Source: a virus
Strand: one strand, 5' to 3'
Virus record (IMG/VR): IMGVR_UViG_3300032053_018310
Span: 1-42,355 of that record
DNA length: 42,355 nucleotides
The notes under the pieces are model-generated. The model worked only from the letters and a program-made list of their open reading frames with translations. It searched no databases and had not been told where the DNA came from. Both the position numbers and the translations under genes were made by a program. Shown here one piece after another: positions 26,239 through 34,021 of the stretch (position 1 is its first letter; each line of letters opens with the position of its first letter).

Positions 26239-28238
26239 AAAATAAACCATTAAATCAATTAAATTCGAATGAATTAAGAGAGATTTTGGCTTATAGAAAT
26301 AGTAAGCAAACACCTATTCCTCAAGGGGCTTTAGAAACTCCTGAAGTAACAACTCCTTTAAATCCTGATAAGACATTTAATCCTTTAGAATCTTTTTATC
26401 GAGGAGCAAGTAATGCTTTGACATTTGGTTTTATGCCTAAAGTAGTTGGAGCAGTAGGATCTCCTATAGCAAAATTATTAAATCCGGAGATGTCATGGAG
26501 TGAAGCTTATGCCCATGGAAGAGATAAAAGCAGAATGCATGATATAGAAAGTTCTAAGCAAAATCCTAAAAGTTATTTAGGGGGAGAGATCGCCGGTTCT
26601 TTAGCATTACCGTTTCCTGTAAAAACATTAAAAGGAGTTGCAGGTCTTAGTGGTGCATATGGTGCTGCTCATGGTCTTGGAAGTAATGATGAAGGACAAC
26701 CATTGTCTTTTAATAGTAATGATGTATTATCTGCTTTATATGGTGGAACAACAGGTGCTGCATTAGGTTCAAGTGCTCATTTAGCTACTAAACTTGCAAG
26801 TCCAATTATAGCTCCATTATTTCAAAAAGTTCCTGAAAAATACAAAGAATTAGTTATGCATTATAAAAAACCAGCTTCAAAAGAGATTCAGGAAGCTATA
26901 GAGATAGCTAAACAAAATAAAACTCCATTTACTGAAGGGCAATTAACTAGAAATAGAAATCAATTACTTGTAGAAGAAAATGCAGCTCAAGGATATTATG
27001 GAGATAATGATCAAAGGCGGATGTTAGATTTTTATAAAAGGCAAAAAGAAAGATTTCCTGAAAGAATAGAGGAAATCAAATCAGAACTCGGAGGTTCTTT
27101 GCCTAATAAAGGAGTTGCTGCCAGAGAATTAGTTGATGATATTACAACAACAGCCCTTAATGAAAGAAAAGTTATAAATCAAGCATATGATGAAGCAGCA
27201 AATCAGGTGGGTGCAATAAAAACTAATAAAGTAAAAGATATTCCAAACTTAATACGTAAAGATCTGGAATCCAATGTAATATATGAAGATGATATTCCAA
27301 AAGTAAAAACTATTTTAGGATCACTTGATAAAATGATTAATAAGAGTGATGAATTACCATTTCAACAAATTGAATCATGGAGACAAGGTCTTAATAGAAC
27401 TATTTATGAAAGTGAACAAGGTGGACAAACCAGATATGCGTTAAATGATATTAAAAACAGGTTTGATAATTATCTTGATGATGTTGTTGAAGAAGCTCTT
27501 AAAACTGGTGATGAACTAGTATTAAATAAATTTAAAACTGCAAGAAGTCTAAATGCCCAGTGGGCTAAAAAATATAATCCTCAGCATCCAAGTGAGTTCG
27601 GGAAAACTTTCTTGAAAAAAACCATTGATAATGCTCGTTATTCAGAAACGCCTTATACTGATGAAATGCTTGTAAATGAGATATTAGGTGTAAGTAAGCT
27701 TGGATTCTCACAACAATCAGCTGCTATAGTAAAAGAAGTTAAGTCCTTATTTCCTAAAGCTGATCAATTAATCAAAGCTGAAGTAACTCATAAGTTATTT
27801 GGTAACAATCCTGCTTCATTTAGTACAAATTTAGATAAATTCAAAAAAGATAATCCAACTTTAGCAAAAACAGTATATACGAAAGAAGATATGCAAGCAT
27901 TAGAAGACGCTGCAAAATATACTCATATGATGTTTTCAAAACCTATTTCAGGAACGAATCCTTCTGGTACAGCTGATCGTTGGTGGAGTATATTAAAATC
28001 TAAAATACCTTATTTAAAAGACACATCTTTCCTTTCTCCTATCAAAACTAATGAAGTTAAAATTCATAAAAGCTTAATGAAAGGAACGGCTGCTGATCAA
28101 TATGCACCTAAAATTCCGCAAGCTCTTTCGAATGTATATTCAAATAATATTATGGATAATATAATTAATAATGAAGATAGATTAGCAAATTTATCTAAAG
28201 AACAGTTAGAATCTATATTAAATAAAAGAAACTCTTGA
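26235..28238 (+). CDS. Large internal virion / ejection protein
   Basis: The 667-residue protein begins with a segment often seen in phage ejection proteins: ESFYRGASNALTFGFMPKVV near 50-69, then EIAGSLALPFPVKTL and a Gly-rich hydrophobic region (GLSGAYGAAHGLG, ALYGGTTGAALGSS) to about 185. The rest is helical and soluble. ATGA overlap with the preceding gene implies coupled translation. It is the last gene of the long late operon; the toxin-antitoxin genes begin 53 bases later. Confidence 0.6.
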   Translation: MKNKPLNQLNSNELREILAYRNSKQTPIPQGALETPEVTTPLNPDKTFNPLESFYRGASNALTFGFMPKVVGAVGSPIAKLLNPEMSWSEAYAHGRDKSRMHDIESSKQNPKSYLGGEIAGSLALPFPVKTLKGVAGLSGAYGAAHGLGSNDEGQPLSFNSNDVLSALYGGTTGAALGSSAHLATKLASPIIAPLFQKVPEKYKELVMHYKKPASKEIQEAIEIAKQNKTPFTEGQLTRNRNQLLVEENAAQGYYGDNDQRRMLDFYKRQKERFPERIEEIKSELGGSLPNKGVAARELVDDITTTALNERKVINQAYDEAANQVGAIKTNKVKDIPNLIRKDLESNVIYEDDIPKVKTILGSLDKMINKSDELPFQQIESWRQGLNRTIYESEQGGQTRYALNDIKNRFDNYLDDVVEEALKTGDELVLNKFKTARSLNAQWAKKYNPQHPSEFGKTFLKKTIDNARYSETPYTDEMLVNEILGVSKLGFSQQSAAIVKEVKSLFPKADQLIKAEVTHKLFGNNPASFSTNLDKFKKDNPTLAKTVYTKEDMQALEDAAKYTHMMFSKPISGTNPSGTADRWWSILKSKIPYLKDTSFLSPIKTNEVKIHKSLMKGTAADQYAPKIPQALSNVYSNNIMDNIINNEDRLANLSKEQLESILNKRNS

Positions 28239-28291
28239 TAAAGTGATGTAAAAGTGTTACTTATATCTTATATTAAATAAAGAGTAAGAAC

Positions 28292-28513
28292 ATGGTAATT
28301 AAAAATCCAAGAATCAATATTACATTTGCAGAATCTATAGCAAGCTTACTTGTGGATCTAGCACATCAGGAAAAAAAATCAGTAGCAAGTTTTGTTAGAG
28401 ATTTAACTATTGAAGGCCTAGAAATGCGTGAAGACTTTTATTTATCTAAAATAGCTGAAAAGTTGGATAAAAAAGGTGTTAAAAGATATACTCATGATGA
28501 AGCATGGAAGTAA
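28292..28513 (+). CDS. RelB-like ribbon-helix-helix antitoxin
   Basis: The 73-residue protein has a strand (RINITFAES) followed by two helices (IASLLVDLAHQEKKSVASFVRDLTIE in two parts), the ribbon-helix-helix fold that binds operator DNA. A C-terminal tail (YTHDEAWK) is the toxin-wrapping segment common to RelB and relatives. Its stop overlaps the toxin gene by 10 bases, the classic arrangement. It would repress its own promoter together with the toxin. The start is the first ATG; no strong ribosome site is seen. Confidence 0.75.
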   Translation: MVIKNPRINITFAESIASLLVDLAHQEKKSVASFVRDLTIEGLEMREDFYLSKIAEKLDKKGVKRYTHDEAWK

Positions 28514-28779
28514 AATACCAAATCATTTATTTAAAAGAAGTAATACGCAAGCATATTCCAAATCTTTCATCAAATAATAAAATATTAATTAAACGTATTA
28601 TTGAAGAACGTTTAATAGTAGATCCTATTATGTTTGGTAAGCCTTTACGTTATAGCTTAAAAGGTCATAGAAGATTACGTGTTAATGATTATCGAGTTAT
28701 TTATCGCATCGAAAATGAAACAAATATTGTTATTATTATTGCTATCAAGCATCGAAAAGATATTTACGAAAATTCTTGA
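28504..28779 (+). CDS. RelE/ParE-family toxin
   Basis: The 91-residue protein shows the family core: GKPLRYSLKGHRRLRVNDYRVIYRI (cut here into GKPLRYSLKG, RLRVNDYRV and IYRIE) followed by IIAIKHRKDIYE at the C-terminus. The conserved Arg residues and terminal basic/aromatic positions are those used for mRNA cleavage on the ribosome in RelE. Whether this member cleaves mRNA or targets gyrase (ParE) cannot be told. The ATG lies inside the antitoxin gene. Likely stabilises the phage or plasmid in its host. Confidence 0.8.
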   Translation: MEVKYQIIYLKEVIRKHIPNLSSNNKILIKRIIEERLIVDPIMFGKPLRYSLKGHRRLRVNDYRVIYRIENETNIVIIIAIKHRKDIYENS

Positions 28780-28793
28780 CACAAAATACATTT

Positions 28794-28832
28794 GACCTAT
28801 TCTAGACCTATAATGGACGTGTTAAGTAGGTC
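28794..28832 (+). promoter_or_regulatory. GACCTAT repeats upstream of parA (candidate operator/centromere)
   Basis: GACCTAT occurs at 28794-28800 and 28805-28811 (11 bases apart, one helical turn), and inverted as TAGGTC at 28827-28832, just before the parA ATG. A similar 11-base pair recurs after parA at 29499-29516. Such repeats are typical of sites bound by ribbon-helix-helix partition proteins. Confidence 0.6.
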
Positions 28833-28836
28833 ATAT

Positions 28837-29496
28837 ATGATAATAGTAGTCGGTGGAATAAAAGGCGGTTCGGGCAAAACTACAATTGCAACAAACATTG
28901 CTATTATGAGAAGTTATGAAAAGCCTAATATTCTATTAGTTGATGCAGACGATCAAGAAACATCATATGATTTTTCCATATTAAGAAATAGCAAAGAAGA
29001 AGAAAAACTTCCTCAATATACATGTATAAAGTTAACTGGAAAAGCTGTAAGGACTGAAATCTTAAAATTAAAAGCCAATTATAGCGACATCATCATTGAT
29101 ACTGGTGGTAGAGATACGGTAAGTCAACGTGCTGCTCTTTCAATAGCAGATATTTTATTAATTCCTTTTGTTCCAAGGAGTTTTGATTTATGGACTTTGG
29201 AAGCAGTATCTAATGTTATTGAAGAGATCAGACAAATTAATCCTAATATTCAACCATATGCTTTTTTAAATAGAGCAGATTCCAGAGGATTAGATAATAG
29301 TGAAGCACAAGAGTATATTAAAAATACAAAAAACATTATGATGTTAACAGAGTCAATTATATGTAACAGAAAAGTTTTTGGTAATGCTGCAGCAGAAGGA
29401 AAAGCAATAACCGAACTCAAACTTAAAGATCAAAAAGCAATTCTTGAGATAAAAACATTATATAATTATGTTTTTAATGAACAATTTGACATATAA
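28837..29496 (+). CDS. parA: ParA-type partition ATPase (short, type Ib-like)
   Basis: The product is 219 residues from ATG 28837; an upstream TTG at 28792 lies inside the operator repeats and is less likely. A deviant Walker A box KGGSGKTT at residues 9-16 begins right after the initiator strand, and the Walker A' region LLVDADDQETS is near 40-50. There is no N-terminal helix-turn-helix, which makes it a short ParA that needs a separate DNA-binding partner for regulation, as in type Ib systems. It would move copies of the replicon to daughter cells by ATP-driven gradients. AGG sits six bases before the ATG. The partner gene follows. Confidence 0.85.
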   Translation: MIIVVGGIKGGSGKTTIATNIAIMRSYEKPNILLVDADDQETSYDFSILRNSKEEEKLPQYTCIKLTGKAVRTEILKLKANYSDIIIDTGGRDTVSQRAALSIADILLIPFVPRSFDLWTLEAVSNVIEEIRQINPNIQPYAFLNRADSRGLDNSEAQEYIKNTKNIMMLTESIICNRKVFGNAAAEGKAITELKLKDQKAILEIKTLYNYVFNEQFDI

Positions 29497-29498
29497 AT

Positions 29499-29516
29499 GA
29501 CCTATAACAGACCTAT
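29499..29516 (+). promoter_or_regulatory. Second GACCTAT repeat pair between parA and its partner
   Basis: GACCTAT at 29499-29505 and 29510-29516 repeats the 11-base spacing seen upstream of parA; the two pairs share the wider pattern TGACCTATnnnAGACCTAT. Possible binding sites of the small partner protein. Confidence 0.55.
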
Positions 29517-29530
29517 TAGAAAGGCCAATT

Positions 29531-29794
29531 ATGACAATAACAAAGAAACCAACTATAAGAAACAACCAAACCCTAACAGGTCTAATAGATAATGTTATTA
29601 ATAAGGGGTTGGTAAAAACAGAACAAAACCTTGATAGTAAAAACGACAACATTAAAATTACGATTCGTATACCTGCCAAAATGTTAAATGCCATTGATAG
29701 TTATTTAGAAAACAGTATCTATACAAAAGCACGAAACATATGGATAAAAGAAGCCATAGAGAAAAAAATTAAGGAAGAAATAGAAATTTCTTAG
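29531..29794 (+). CDS. Ribbon-helix-helix partition partner (ParB/ParG-like)
   Basis: The 87-residue protein has a flexible, Asn/Thr-rich N-terminus (1-45) and a C-terminal ribbon-helix-helix: strand KITIRIPAKML (near 46-56), helix AIDSYLEN and helix KARNIWIKEAIEKKIK. This layout, mobile tail plus dimeric ribbon-helix-helix, is that of ParG/ParR-type centromere-binding proteins, whose N-terminal tail stimulates ParA. It directly follows parA and GACCTAT repeats flank that gene. A CopG-like repressor is the alternative. Confidence 0.65.
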   Translation: MTITKKPTIRNNQTLTGLIDNVINKGLVKTEQNLDSKNDNIKITIRIPAKMLNAIDSYLENSIYTKARNIWIKEAIEKKIKEEIEIS

Positions 29795-29832
29795 TTGACA
29801 TCTGTACCTAATGCTGTACTGTAAATGGTACA
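29795..29832 (+). promoter_or_regulatory. Promoter and phased operator half-sites of the YefM/YoeB pair
   Basis: TTGACA (29795-29800) and TACTGT (29817-29822) are 16 bases apart. Overlapping them are TGTACC (29803), TGTACT (29815) and GGTACA (29827), spaced exactly 12 bases. YefM/YoeB operators in other bacteria are built around TGTACA cores, so these are likely repressor contacts. Confidence 0.6.
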
Positions 29833-29856
29833 TTAATAAATGTTGAGGTAATTTAG

Positions 29857-30117
29857 ATGGAAATATATAATACAACCCAGGCAAGAGCAAATTTATTTAA
29901 GCTAATTGATTATACTGTAGACTCTCATGAACCGGTATATATTGTTGGAAAAAAGAATAAAGCAGTACTGATCTCAGAGGAAGACTATAACTCAATTCAA
30001 GAAACACTTTATCTTTTAAAAAGCCCTAAAAATGCAATTCTTTTATATAAAGCTATGGAAGAAGTAAAACAGAAAAAATTTATAAAAAAAGATTTAAAAG
30101 ATTTAATGAATGAGTGA
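29857..30117 (+). CDS. yefM: Phd/YefM-family antitoxin
   Basis: The 86-residue protein follows the YefM pattern: N-terminal YNTTQARANLFKLIDYTVD, then VYIVGKKNKAVLISEEDYNSI (central strand and helix), LLKSPKNAILLYKAMEE, and a disordered basic C-terminus (KQKKFIKKDLKDLM) that masks the toxin. It has GAGGT before the ATG and ends three bases before the YoeB gene. It should act as antitoxin and autorepressor at the phased sites just upstream. Confidence 0.88.
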   Translation: MEIYNTTQARANLFKLIDYTVDSHEPVYIVGKKNKAVLISEEDYNSIQETLYLLKSPKNAILLYKAMEEVKQKKFIKKDLKDLMNE

Positions 30118-30120
30118 AAA

Positions 30121-30375
30121 ATGAATCTTTTGTTTTCTAAAGAGGGATGGGAGCATCATTTATATTGGCAAGAAACTGATAAAAAAACATTAAAACGCAT
30201 AAACGAGCTTATAAAAGATTGTTTAAGAGATCCATTTGTTGGTATAGGAAAACCTGAACCATTAAGATTTGACATGGTAGGATATTGGTCGCGAAGGATA
30301 GATGCAGAACATAGATTAGTTTATAAAATAGAAAACAATAACTTAATAATAATTCAATGTAGATATCATTATTAA
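30121..30375 (+). CDS. yoeB: YoeB-type ribosome-dependent mRNA interferase
   Basis: The 84-residue protein has the same length as Escherichia coli YoeB, with GKPEPL near 43-48, GYWSRRIDAEHRLVY at 54-68 and the C-terminal CRYHY. The catalytic residues known in that family, E46, R65, H83 and Y84, fall at the same positions here. It cleaves mRNA in the ribosomal A site when the antitoxin is lost. No decay is visible, so the toxin is probably active. Confidence 0.93.
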   Translation: MNLLFSKEGWEHHLYWQETDKKTLKRINELIKDCLRDPFVGIGKPEPLRFDMVGYWSRRIDAEHRLVYKIENNNLIIIQCRYHY

Positions 30376-30434
30376 GGTTTAATTATTTAAGACTAATAGA
30401 AACATCTTACCTACCTTGAGTTATCACAAGATTA

Positions 30435-30659
30435 TTATAAAGAAGGATCTTCTTGAATCTCGCCTATTAAAGATGGATTTATAATATTATCATTAACCCA
30501 TGTTACTCCTTCATTATAACTACTAAAGCCAATTTGTACTATTTTTTGATTATCAAATGAAAATACAAAAGTACTACCACTTGTAGGTATTATCAAATTT
30601 ATTTTTTCTGGATTAAAAAAATAAATACTATCCCTATAAGAATATTGACGTAAAGACAT
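30435..30659 (-). CDS. Small beta-rich hypothetical protein downstream of the chaperonin
   Basis: The 74-residue product is aromatic and beta-rich (YFFNPEKINLIIPTSGSTFVF, then FSFDNQKIVQIGFSS and VTWVNDNIIN). AGAGG precedes the start. It lies at the end of the minus-strand chaperonin group and converges with yoeB. The pattern of strand, GSTFVFSFDNQK and helix is compact, but I know no family for it. Confidence 0.55.
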   Translation of the reverse strand: MSLRQYSYRDSIYFFNPEKINLIIPTSGSTFVFSFDNQKIVQIGFSSYNEGVTWVNDNIINPSLIGEIQEDPSL

Positions 30660-30753
30660 ATTAACCTCTTAAATTAAAGAAATGAGCAAAAAACCCGTCA
30701 CTCACAATAGGAGTTTTACTCTCTTTAAATTATGACATATAATTGCTTTATTA

Positions 30754-30906
30754 TCAAGTTTTAATGTTTGATATTTTATGCAAAGCAGCTTCTAAAGCTT
30801 TTCCTAAAGCAGTTTTATTTTCTTCTTTAGTTTCGCATTCTTTGTTTGCAATAGAATCAAATAAAACTTTAGCTATTTCTTTTTGTTTAATTTCTTCTTC
30901 TTCCAT
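30754..30906 (-). CDS. Small charged protein immediately downstream of groEL
   Basis: A 50-residue frame begins with ATG at 30906, 10 bases after the groEL stop, and has an AAGGAAAG ribosome site. The product is charged (EEEEIKQKEI) with a C-terminal amphipathic helix (GKALEAALHKISNI). It has no resemblance to GroES, which is about 95 residues and beta-rich. The opposite-strand frame across the same bases is judged a shadow. The gene is likely co-transcribed with groEL; its role is unknown. Confidence 0.55.
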   Translation of the reverse strand: MEEEEIKQKEIAKVLFDSIANKECETKEENKTALGKALEAALHKISNIKT

Positions 30907-30916
30907 TTTTCTTTCC

Positions 30917-32602
30917 TTAAACTACATTTCCAAGTAATAAATCACGCAAATTATCAGTTGCATCTTTACGAACATTAATTACGGCAGTATCTGTAGTCAG
31001 CCATATTCCTACAACAGCAGCCGCATCTAATACTGAATATTTTACTACTTCATATGGATCGATAATATTTGTATCTAACATATCGACTATACTAGAAGTA
31101 TTAGCGTCAAAGCCAAATATTGACATATTCTTATTATTTGATTGATTAATTTTATCTAAATATTCTGTAACATCTTCTAAACCTGTAGCATTGCTAATAA
31201 TTTTAGATATAGGGGCTCTTAAAGCGTTAATAAACACTAATATTCCGGCATTAAATCCATATGTATTGTCATCAAGTATTAATCTTTGCATAAAATTAGC
31301 AATTTTAAATAATATTGACCCTCCTCCAGCTACATAACCATAAGTAATAGCAGATTTAGTAGCATGCACAGCATCATCAACACGGTCTAACTTTTCAGAT
31401 AAATCGGTATCGGTCTGACCACATACTTTAATCATAGCTACTTGACCTAATAATTGGGCTTTACGTGCTAGATAATAAGTTCTTTGATACGCGGTTAATG
31501 TCCCTGAATCGATGTCAGTAGTAATGCTATCTACACGGTTTTGAATCATTATAGGGTCACCTTTCCCGCTTAAAATAGTAGTATGAGTACGTTCTACTAT
31601 TACTTTTTCAGCAGTTCCTAAAAATTCACGAACAATATCATCTCTAAATCTACCATCGGAAGTTTTATGATATTTAGCACCTGTATAAATACATATATCT
31701 TCTAATATTTGTGCTTTTTCTTCTCCTATAGAAGGGCTTTTAATACCGCATATTTTAACTGAGCCACGAGCATTATTTTCTACCATAGTTCTAACAGAAT
31801 CGCCGGTAAAATCATTAGCAATTATAAGTATAGGCTCTCCTTTGCTTGCACATTGCTCTACAATAGAATGAATCGGAGCAAAATTAGTGATGTCCATAGG
31901 TAATACTAAAATTTTACAGTCATTAGCCTCCCATCTATTATTACTATTTCCTAAAATAAATTGATTATGAATATAACCGCTTTCCACTCTAAATCCTTCA
32001 ATAAGATCTAAATGCATAGTTTTAGTTTTTTCTGAAGTTTGAATTTCTTTATCTACTACTATAACGCCGTTTTTACCTACCTTTTTAAAGGTATCACGTA
32101 AAGTAGAGGCTATATCTTCATCATAATTAGAAGAAATAGTAGCGATTTTATAAGCCATTTTTCCATCATTATTATCAGGTATAATATTTACATAACTTTC
32201 AAGGAGTGTAATAAAATTAGTCTTTGCATAATCTAATCCTTTTTTAAGTTCAACGGTATTTATACCTTGTTGAATATAATCATAACCTTCATTACACATA
32301 GCAGCAGCTAAAATAGTGCTAGAAGTAGTACCGTCTCCAATAAAATTAGCAGTTTTTTCAGTAACGGTTTTTACTAATTGTGCGCCTAAATTTTCTAATT
32401 CATCTTTAAAATAAATGCTTTTAGCAACGGTAACGCCATCTTTGGTTATTTGATGAAGTCCTTCTGTTCCTTTTTCAATGATTACATTTTTACCTTGTGA
32501 GCCGAGTGTTGAGCCCACAGCTTTTGCAAATTTATTAATACCTGCAAGCATTGGTTTTCGTGCTTCATCTCCGTGATAAATATTTACTGTTTTAATACTC
32601 AT
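30917..32602 (-). CDS. groEL: Phage-type GroEL/Hsp60 chaperonin
   Basis: The 561-residue protein aligns along the length of GroEL. The nucleotide pocket has GDGTTS at 89-94 (D90 corresponding to GroEL D87), and DRVDDAVHATKSA (D410 corresponding to the catalytic D398) runs into YGYVAGGGSI. IIDPYEVVKYSVLDAAAVVG is the C-terminal equatorial part. The apical segment SGYIHNQFI replaces the usual GYLSPYFI. The C-terminal GGM tail is absent; the protein ends LLLGNVV. No groES gene is seen in the window. Phage chaperonins of this type (such as that of phage EL) fold virion proteins without GroES; that is precedent, not proof here. AGGAGACAAA precedes the ATG. Confidence 0.93.
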   Translation of the reverse strand: MSIKTVNIYHGDEARKPMLAGINKFAKAVGSTLGSQGKNVIIEKGTEGLHQITKDGVTVAKSIYFKDELENLGAQLVKTVTEKTANFIGDGTTSSTILAAAMCNEGYDYIQQGINTVELKKGLDYAKTNFITLLESYVNIIPDNNDGKMAYKIATISSNYDEDIASTLRDTFKKVGKNGVIVVDKEIQTSEKTKTMHLDLIEGFRVESGYIHNQFILGNSNNRWEANDCKILVLPMDITNFAPIHSIVEQCASKGEPILIIANDFTGDSVRTMVENNARGSVKICGIKSPSIGEEKAQILEDICIYTGAKYHKTSDGRFRDDIVREFLGTAEKVIVERTHTTILSGKGDPIMIQNRVDSITTDIDSGTLTAYQRTYYLARKAQLLGQVAMIKVCGQTDTDLSEKLDRVDDAVHATKSAITYGYVAGGGSILFKIANFMQRLILDDNTYGFNAGILVFINALRAPISKIISNATGLEDVTEYLDKINQSNNKNMSIFGFDANTSSIVDMLDTNIIDPYEVVKYSVLDAAAVVGIWLTTDTAVINVRKDATDNLRDLLLGNVV

Positions 32603-32618
32603 TTTGTCTCCTTTGTTG

Positions 32619-33503
32619 TTAATAATTTATTTCAAAAAGTTTTAATATTTTATTAACTATTTCAATAGTTAATTGTGGATTTTTCCTTTGAAATTTTCTA
32701 AATGAACTAAAGTTAATGTCTGCGCGTTCTGCAACTTCATGTGAACTCCATCCTTTTTCTTCCATTTTTTTCTTTACTTCATCTATATAGTTAATCCATT
32801 TTGGAAGTTTATTATTGGGAGGTTCATTATCACTTTTTTTGTCGCTCTTTTCTTCAATCTTGCTCTTTTTATCGCCTTTTTTATTGCCTTTTTTTTGCCT
32901 TTTTTCCAGTTCATCTATTGCATTTGCAACAGCCTGTTGCAGTGAAGATATAACAGCCTCTTGCCTCGATTCTATCTTGTCTTTAAATTTATTCATTTCA
33001 TCAAAAAGCTCACTTTTAAGAGTTTGCGTAAGATAATTATACAGAGCTTTTTCAAAGCTCTGTACTTTTGCAATACACTCCTTAGTACTGTCTTCCGTTA
33101 TTTTTGAATTTTGTAGTAATTGGTATTCAAGATTAACTAAATCAGTATCAATTGCATTTATTTTAAAACTCAGTTGATCTAAACGATTAATAATAGCTAT
33201 GTCTTTTGTACTCTCACAATTATTAATTTTATCTATAGAATTAATTTGAATTTTAGCATCAACGTCAGTATCTAACTCTTTTAAAGCTTTTTGTAGTACT
33301 AGGTTGAATTTCTCTCTTTTATTGATAAATTGATTTTGAAATATAGTTAAAACTTCTTCTAAATTTAAGCATTTAGAGAGCCATGCTGCCTGATATATAT
33401 ATTCTGTTGGTGTTTCCTCTAATAAATTATCAATTGTATCTGATAGATATTTTAAATAAGTATATATATTTAGTAATTCGTTACGCATTGCACTATTATT
33501 CAT
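32619..33503 (-). CDS. Coiled-coil protein with C-terminal helix-turn-helix
   Basis: The 294-residue protein has an N-terminal helical region of long charged segments (about 10-195), then a Lys-rich disordered linker (KRQKKGNKKGDKKSK, near 198-225). A C-terminal XRE-type helix-turn-helix (about 238-294: SSHEVAERADINFSSFRKFQ) follows, with another helix LTIEIVNKILKLF. It overlaps the upstream gene by four bases and precedes groEL by 16, so the three form an operon. It could regulate that operon or bind DNA in a complex with the upstream product. No family known. Confidence 0.6.
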   Translation of the reverse strand: MNNSAMRNELLNIYTYLKYLSDTIDNLLEETPTEYIYQAAWLSKCLNLEEVLTIFQNQFINKREKFNLVLQKALKELDTDVDAKIQINSIDKINNCESTKDIAIINRLDQLSFKINAIDTDLVNLEYQLLQNSKITEDSTKECIAKVQSFEKALYNYLTQTLKSELFDEMNKFKDKIESRQEAVISSLQQAVANAIDELEKRQKKGNKKGDKKSKIEEKSDKKSDNEPPNNKLPKWINYIDEVKKKMEEKGWSSHEVAERADINFSSFRKFQRKNPQLTIEIVNKILKLFEINY

Positions 33504-33949
33504 TCAAGCCTCATACTTAAAGGGTTAAATAATTTTTCTAATTGTTGACATAAATTATCATAATCCGTCTCATTAAAGCCTTCTATATCATATATATTTA
33601 ATTTAGGAGCTAAGTCATAACGTGTTAGTCTTTCTATAACTTCAATGTTTTTATTTTTAACTAAATTAATAAATATAGGACGATATATTATTACTTCAGT
33701 AACTCCTTCTTTTTGAATAAAATTTCCTCTAAATTTACTAGTTTTAGTGCTATAGGCAACTTTTACAGTTCCTGACAGAAAGGCAAAGACTACATTGATT
33801 AAATTATCCTTATTTATATAGTCAAAACCAAAACTATTGGTTATAGCTTTTAAATTACCGTCATAGTCTTCTTTGGATTGTAACATTATAAAAGCATCAT
33901 AATCGGTTTTTAAATGTTTAACTAAAGCGTCTATAAGATCAATTGACAT
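33500..33949 (-). CDS. Hypothetical protein, first gene of the chaperonin operon
   Basis: The 149-residue alpha/beta protein has an N-terminal helical part (LIDALVKHLKTDYDAFIML) and several strands (VVFAFLSGTVKVAYS, VTEVIIYRPIFINLV). It opens the minus-strand operon. The four-base ATGA overlap with the next gene suggests that its product acts together with the coiled-coil/HTH protein. I see no motif naming it. Confidence 0.6.
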   Translation of the reverse strand: MSIDLIDALVKHLKTDYDAFIMLQSKEDYDGNLKAITNSFGFDYINKDNLINVVFAFLSGTVKVAYSTKTSKFRGNFIQKEGVTEVIIYRPIFINLVKNKNIEVIERLTRYDLAPKLNIYDIEGFNETDYDNLCQQLEKLFNPLSMRLE

Positions 33950-33983
33950 ATTATAATATAGTTATATTGTTATCTTCTTAGTT

Positions 33984-34010
33984 ATTATAATACAATAGTT
34001 AATTTGTAAA
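33984..34010 (-). promoter_or_regulatory. Possible promoter of the minus-strand chaperonin operon
   Basis: On the minus strand, TTTACA (34010-34005) and TATAAT (33989-33984) are separated by 15 bases, about 35 bases upstream of the first gene. The spacing is short for a sigma70 promoter, but the -10 box is perfect. Confidence 0.4.
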
Positions 34011-34021
34011 GCTATATAAAT

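Noticed and set aside
28776-28814. TTGACA and TATAAT as a parA promoter
   Set aside because: The two boxes are 27 bases apart, too far for a sigma70 promoter; the GACCTAT repeats are the stronger signal here.
28792-28836. Upstream TTG start of ParA adding 15 residues
   Set aside because: It lies within the operator repeats; the ATG at 28837 has AGG at the right distance and puts the Walker box at the usual place.
30754-30906. 50-residue gene considered as a GroES-like co-chaperonin
   Set aside because: It is half the length of GroES, helical and charged, with no mobile-loop or beta-barrel pattern.
30743-30937. Plus-strand frame over the region after groEL
   Set aside because: The minus-strand frame 30906-30754 has a proper ribosome site and fits the operon, so the plus frame is a shadow.
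32815-33036. Hydrophobic plus-strand frame that looks like a membrane protein
   Set aside because: It is the antisense of the Lys-rich linker of the coiled-coil protein; poly-K codons read as F/L on the other strand.
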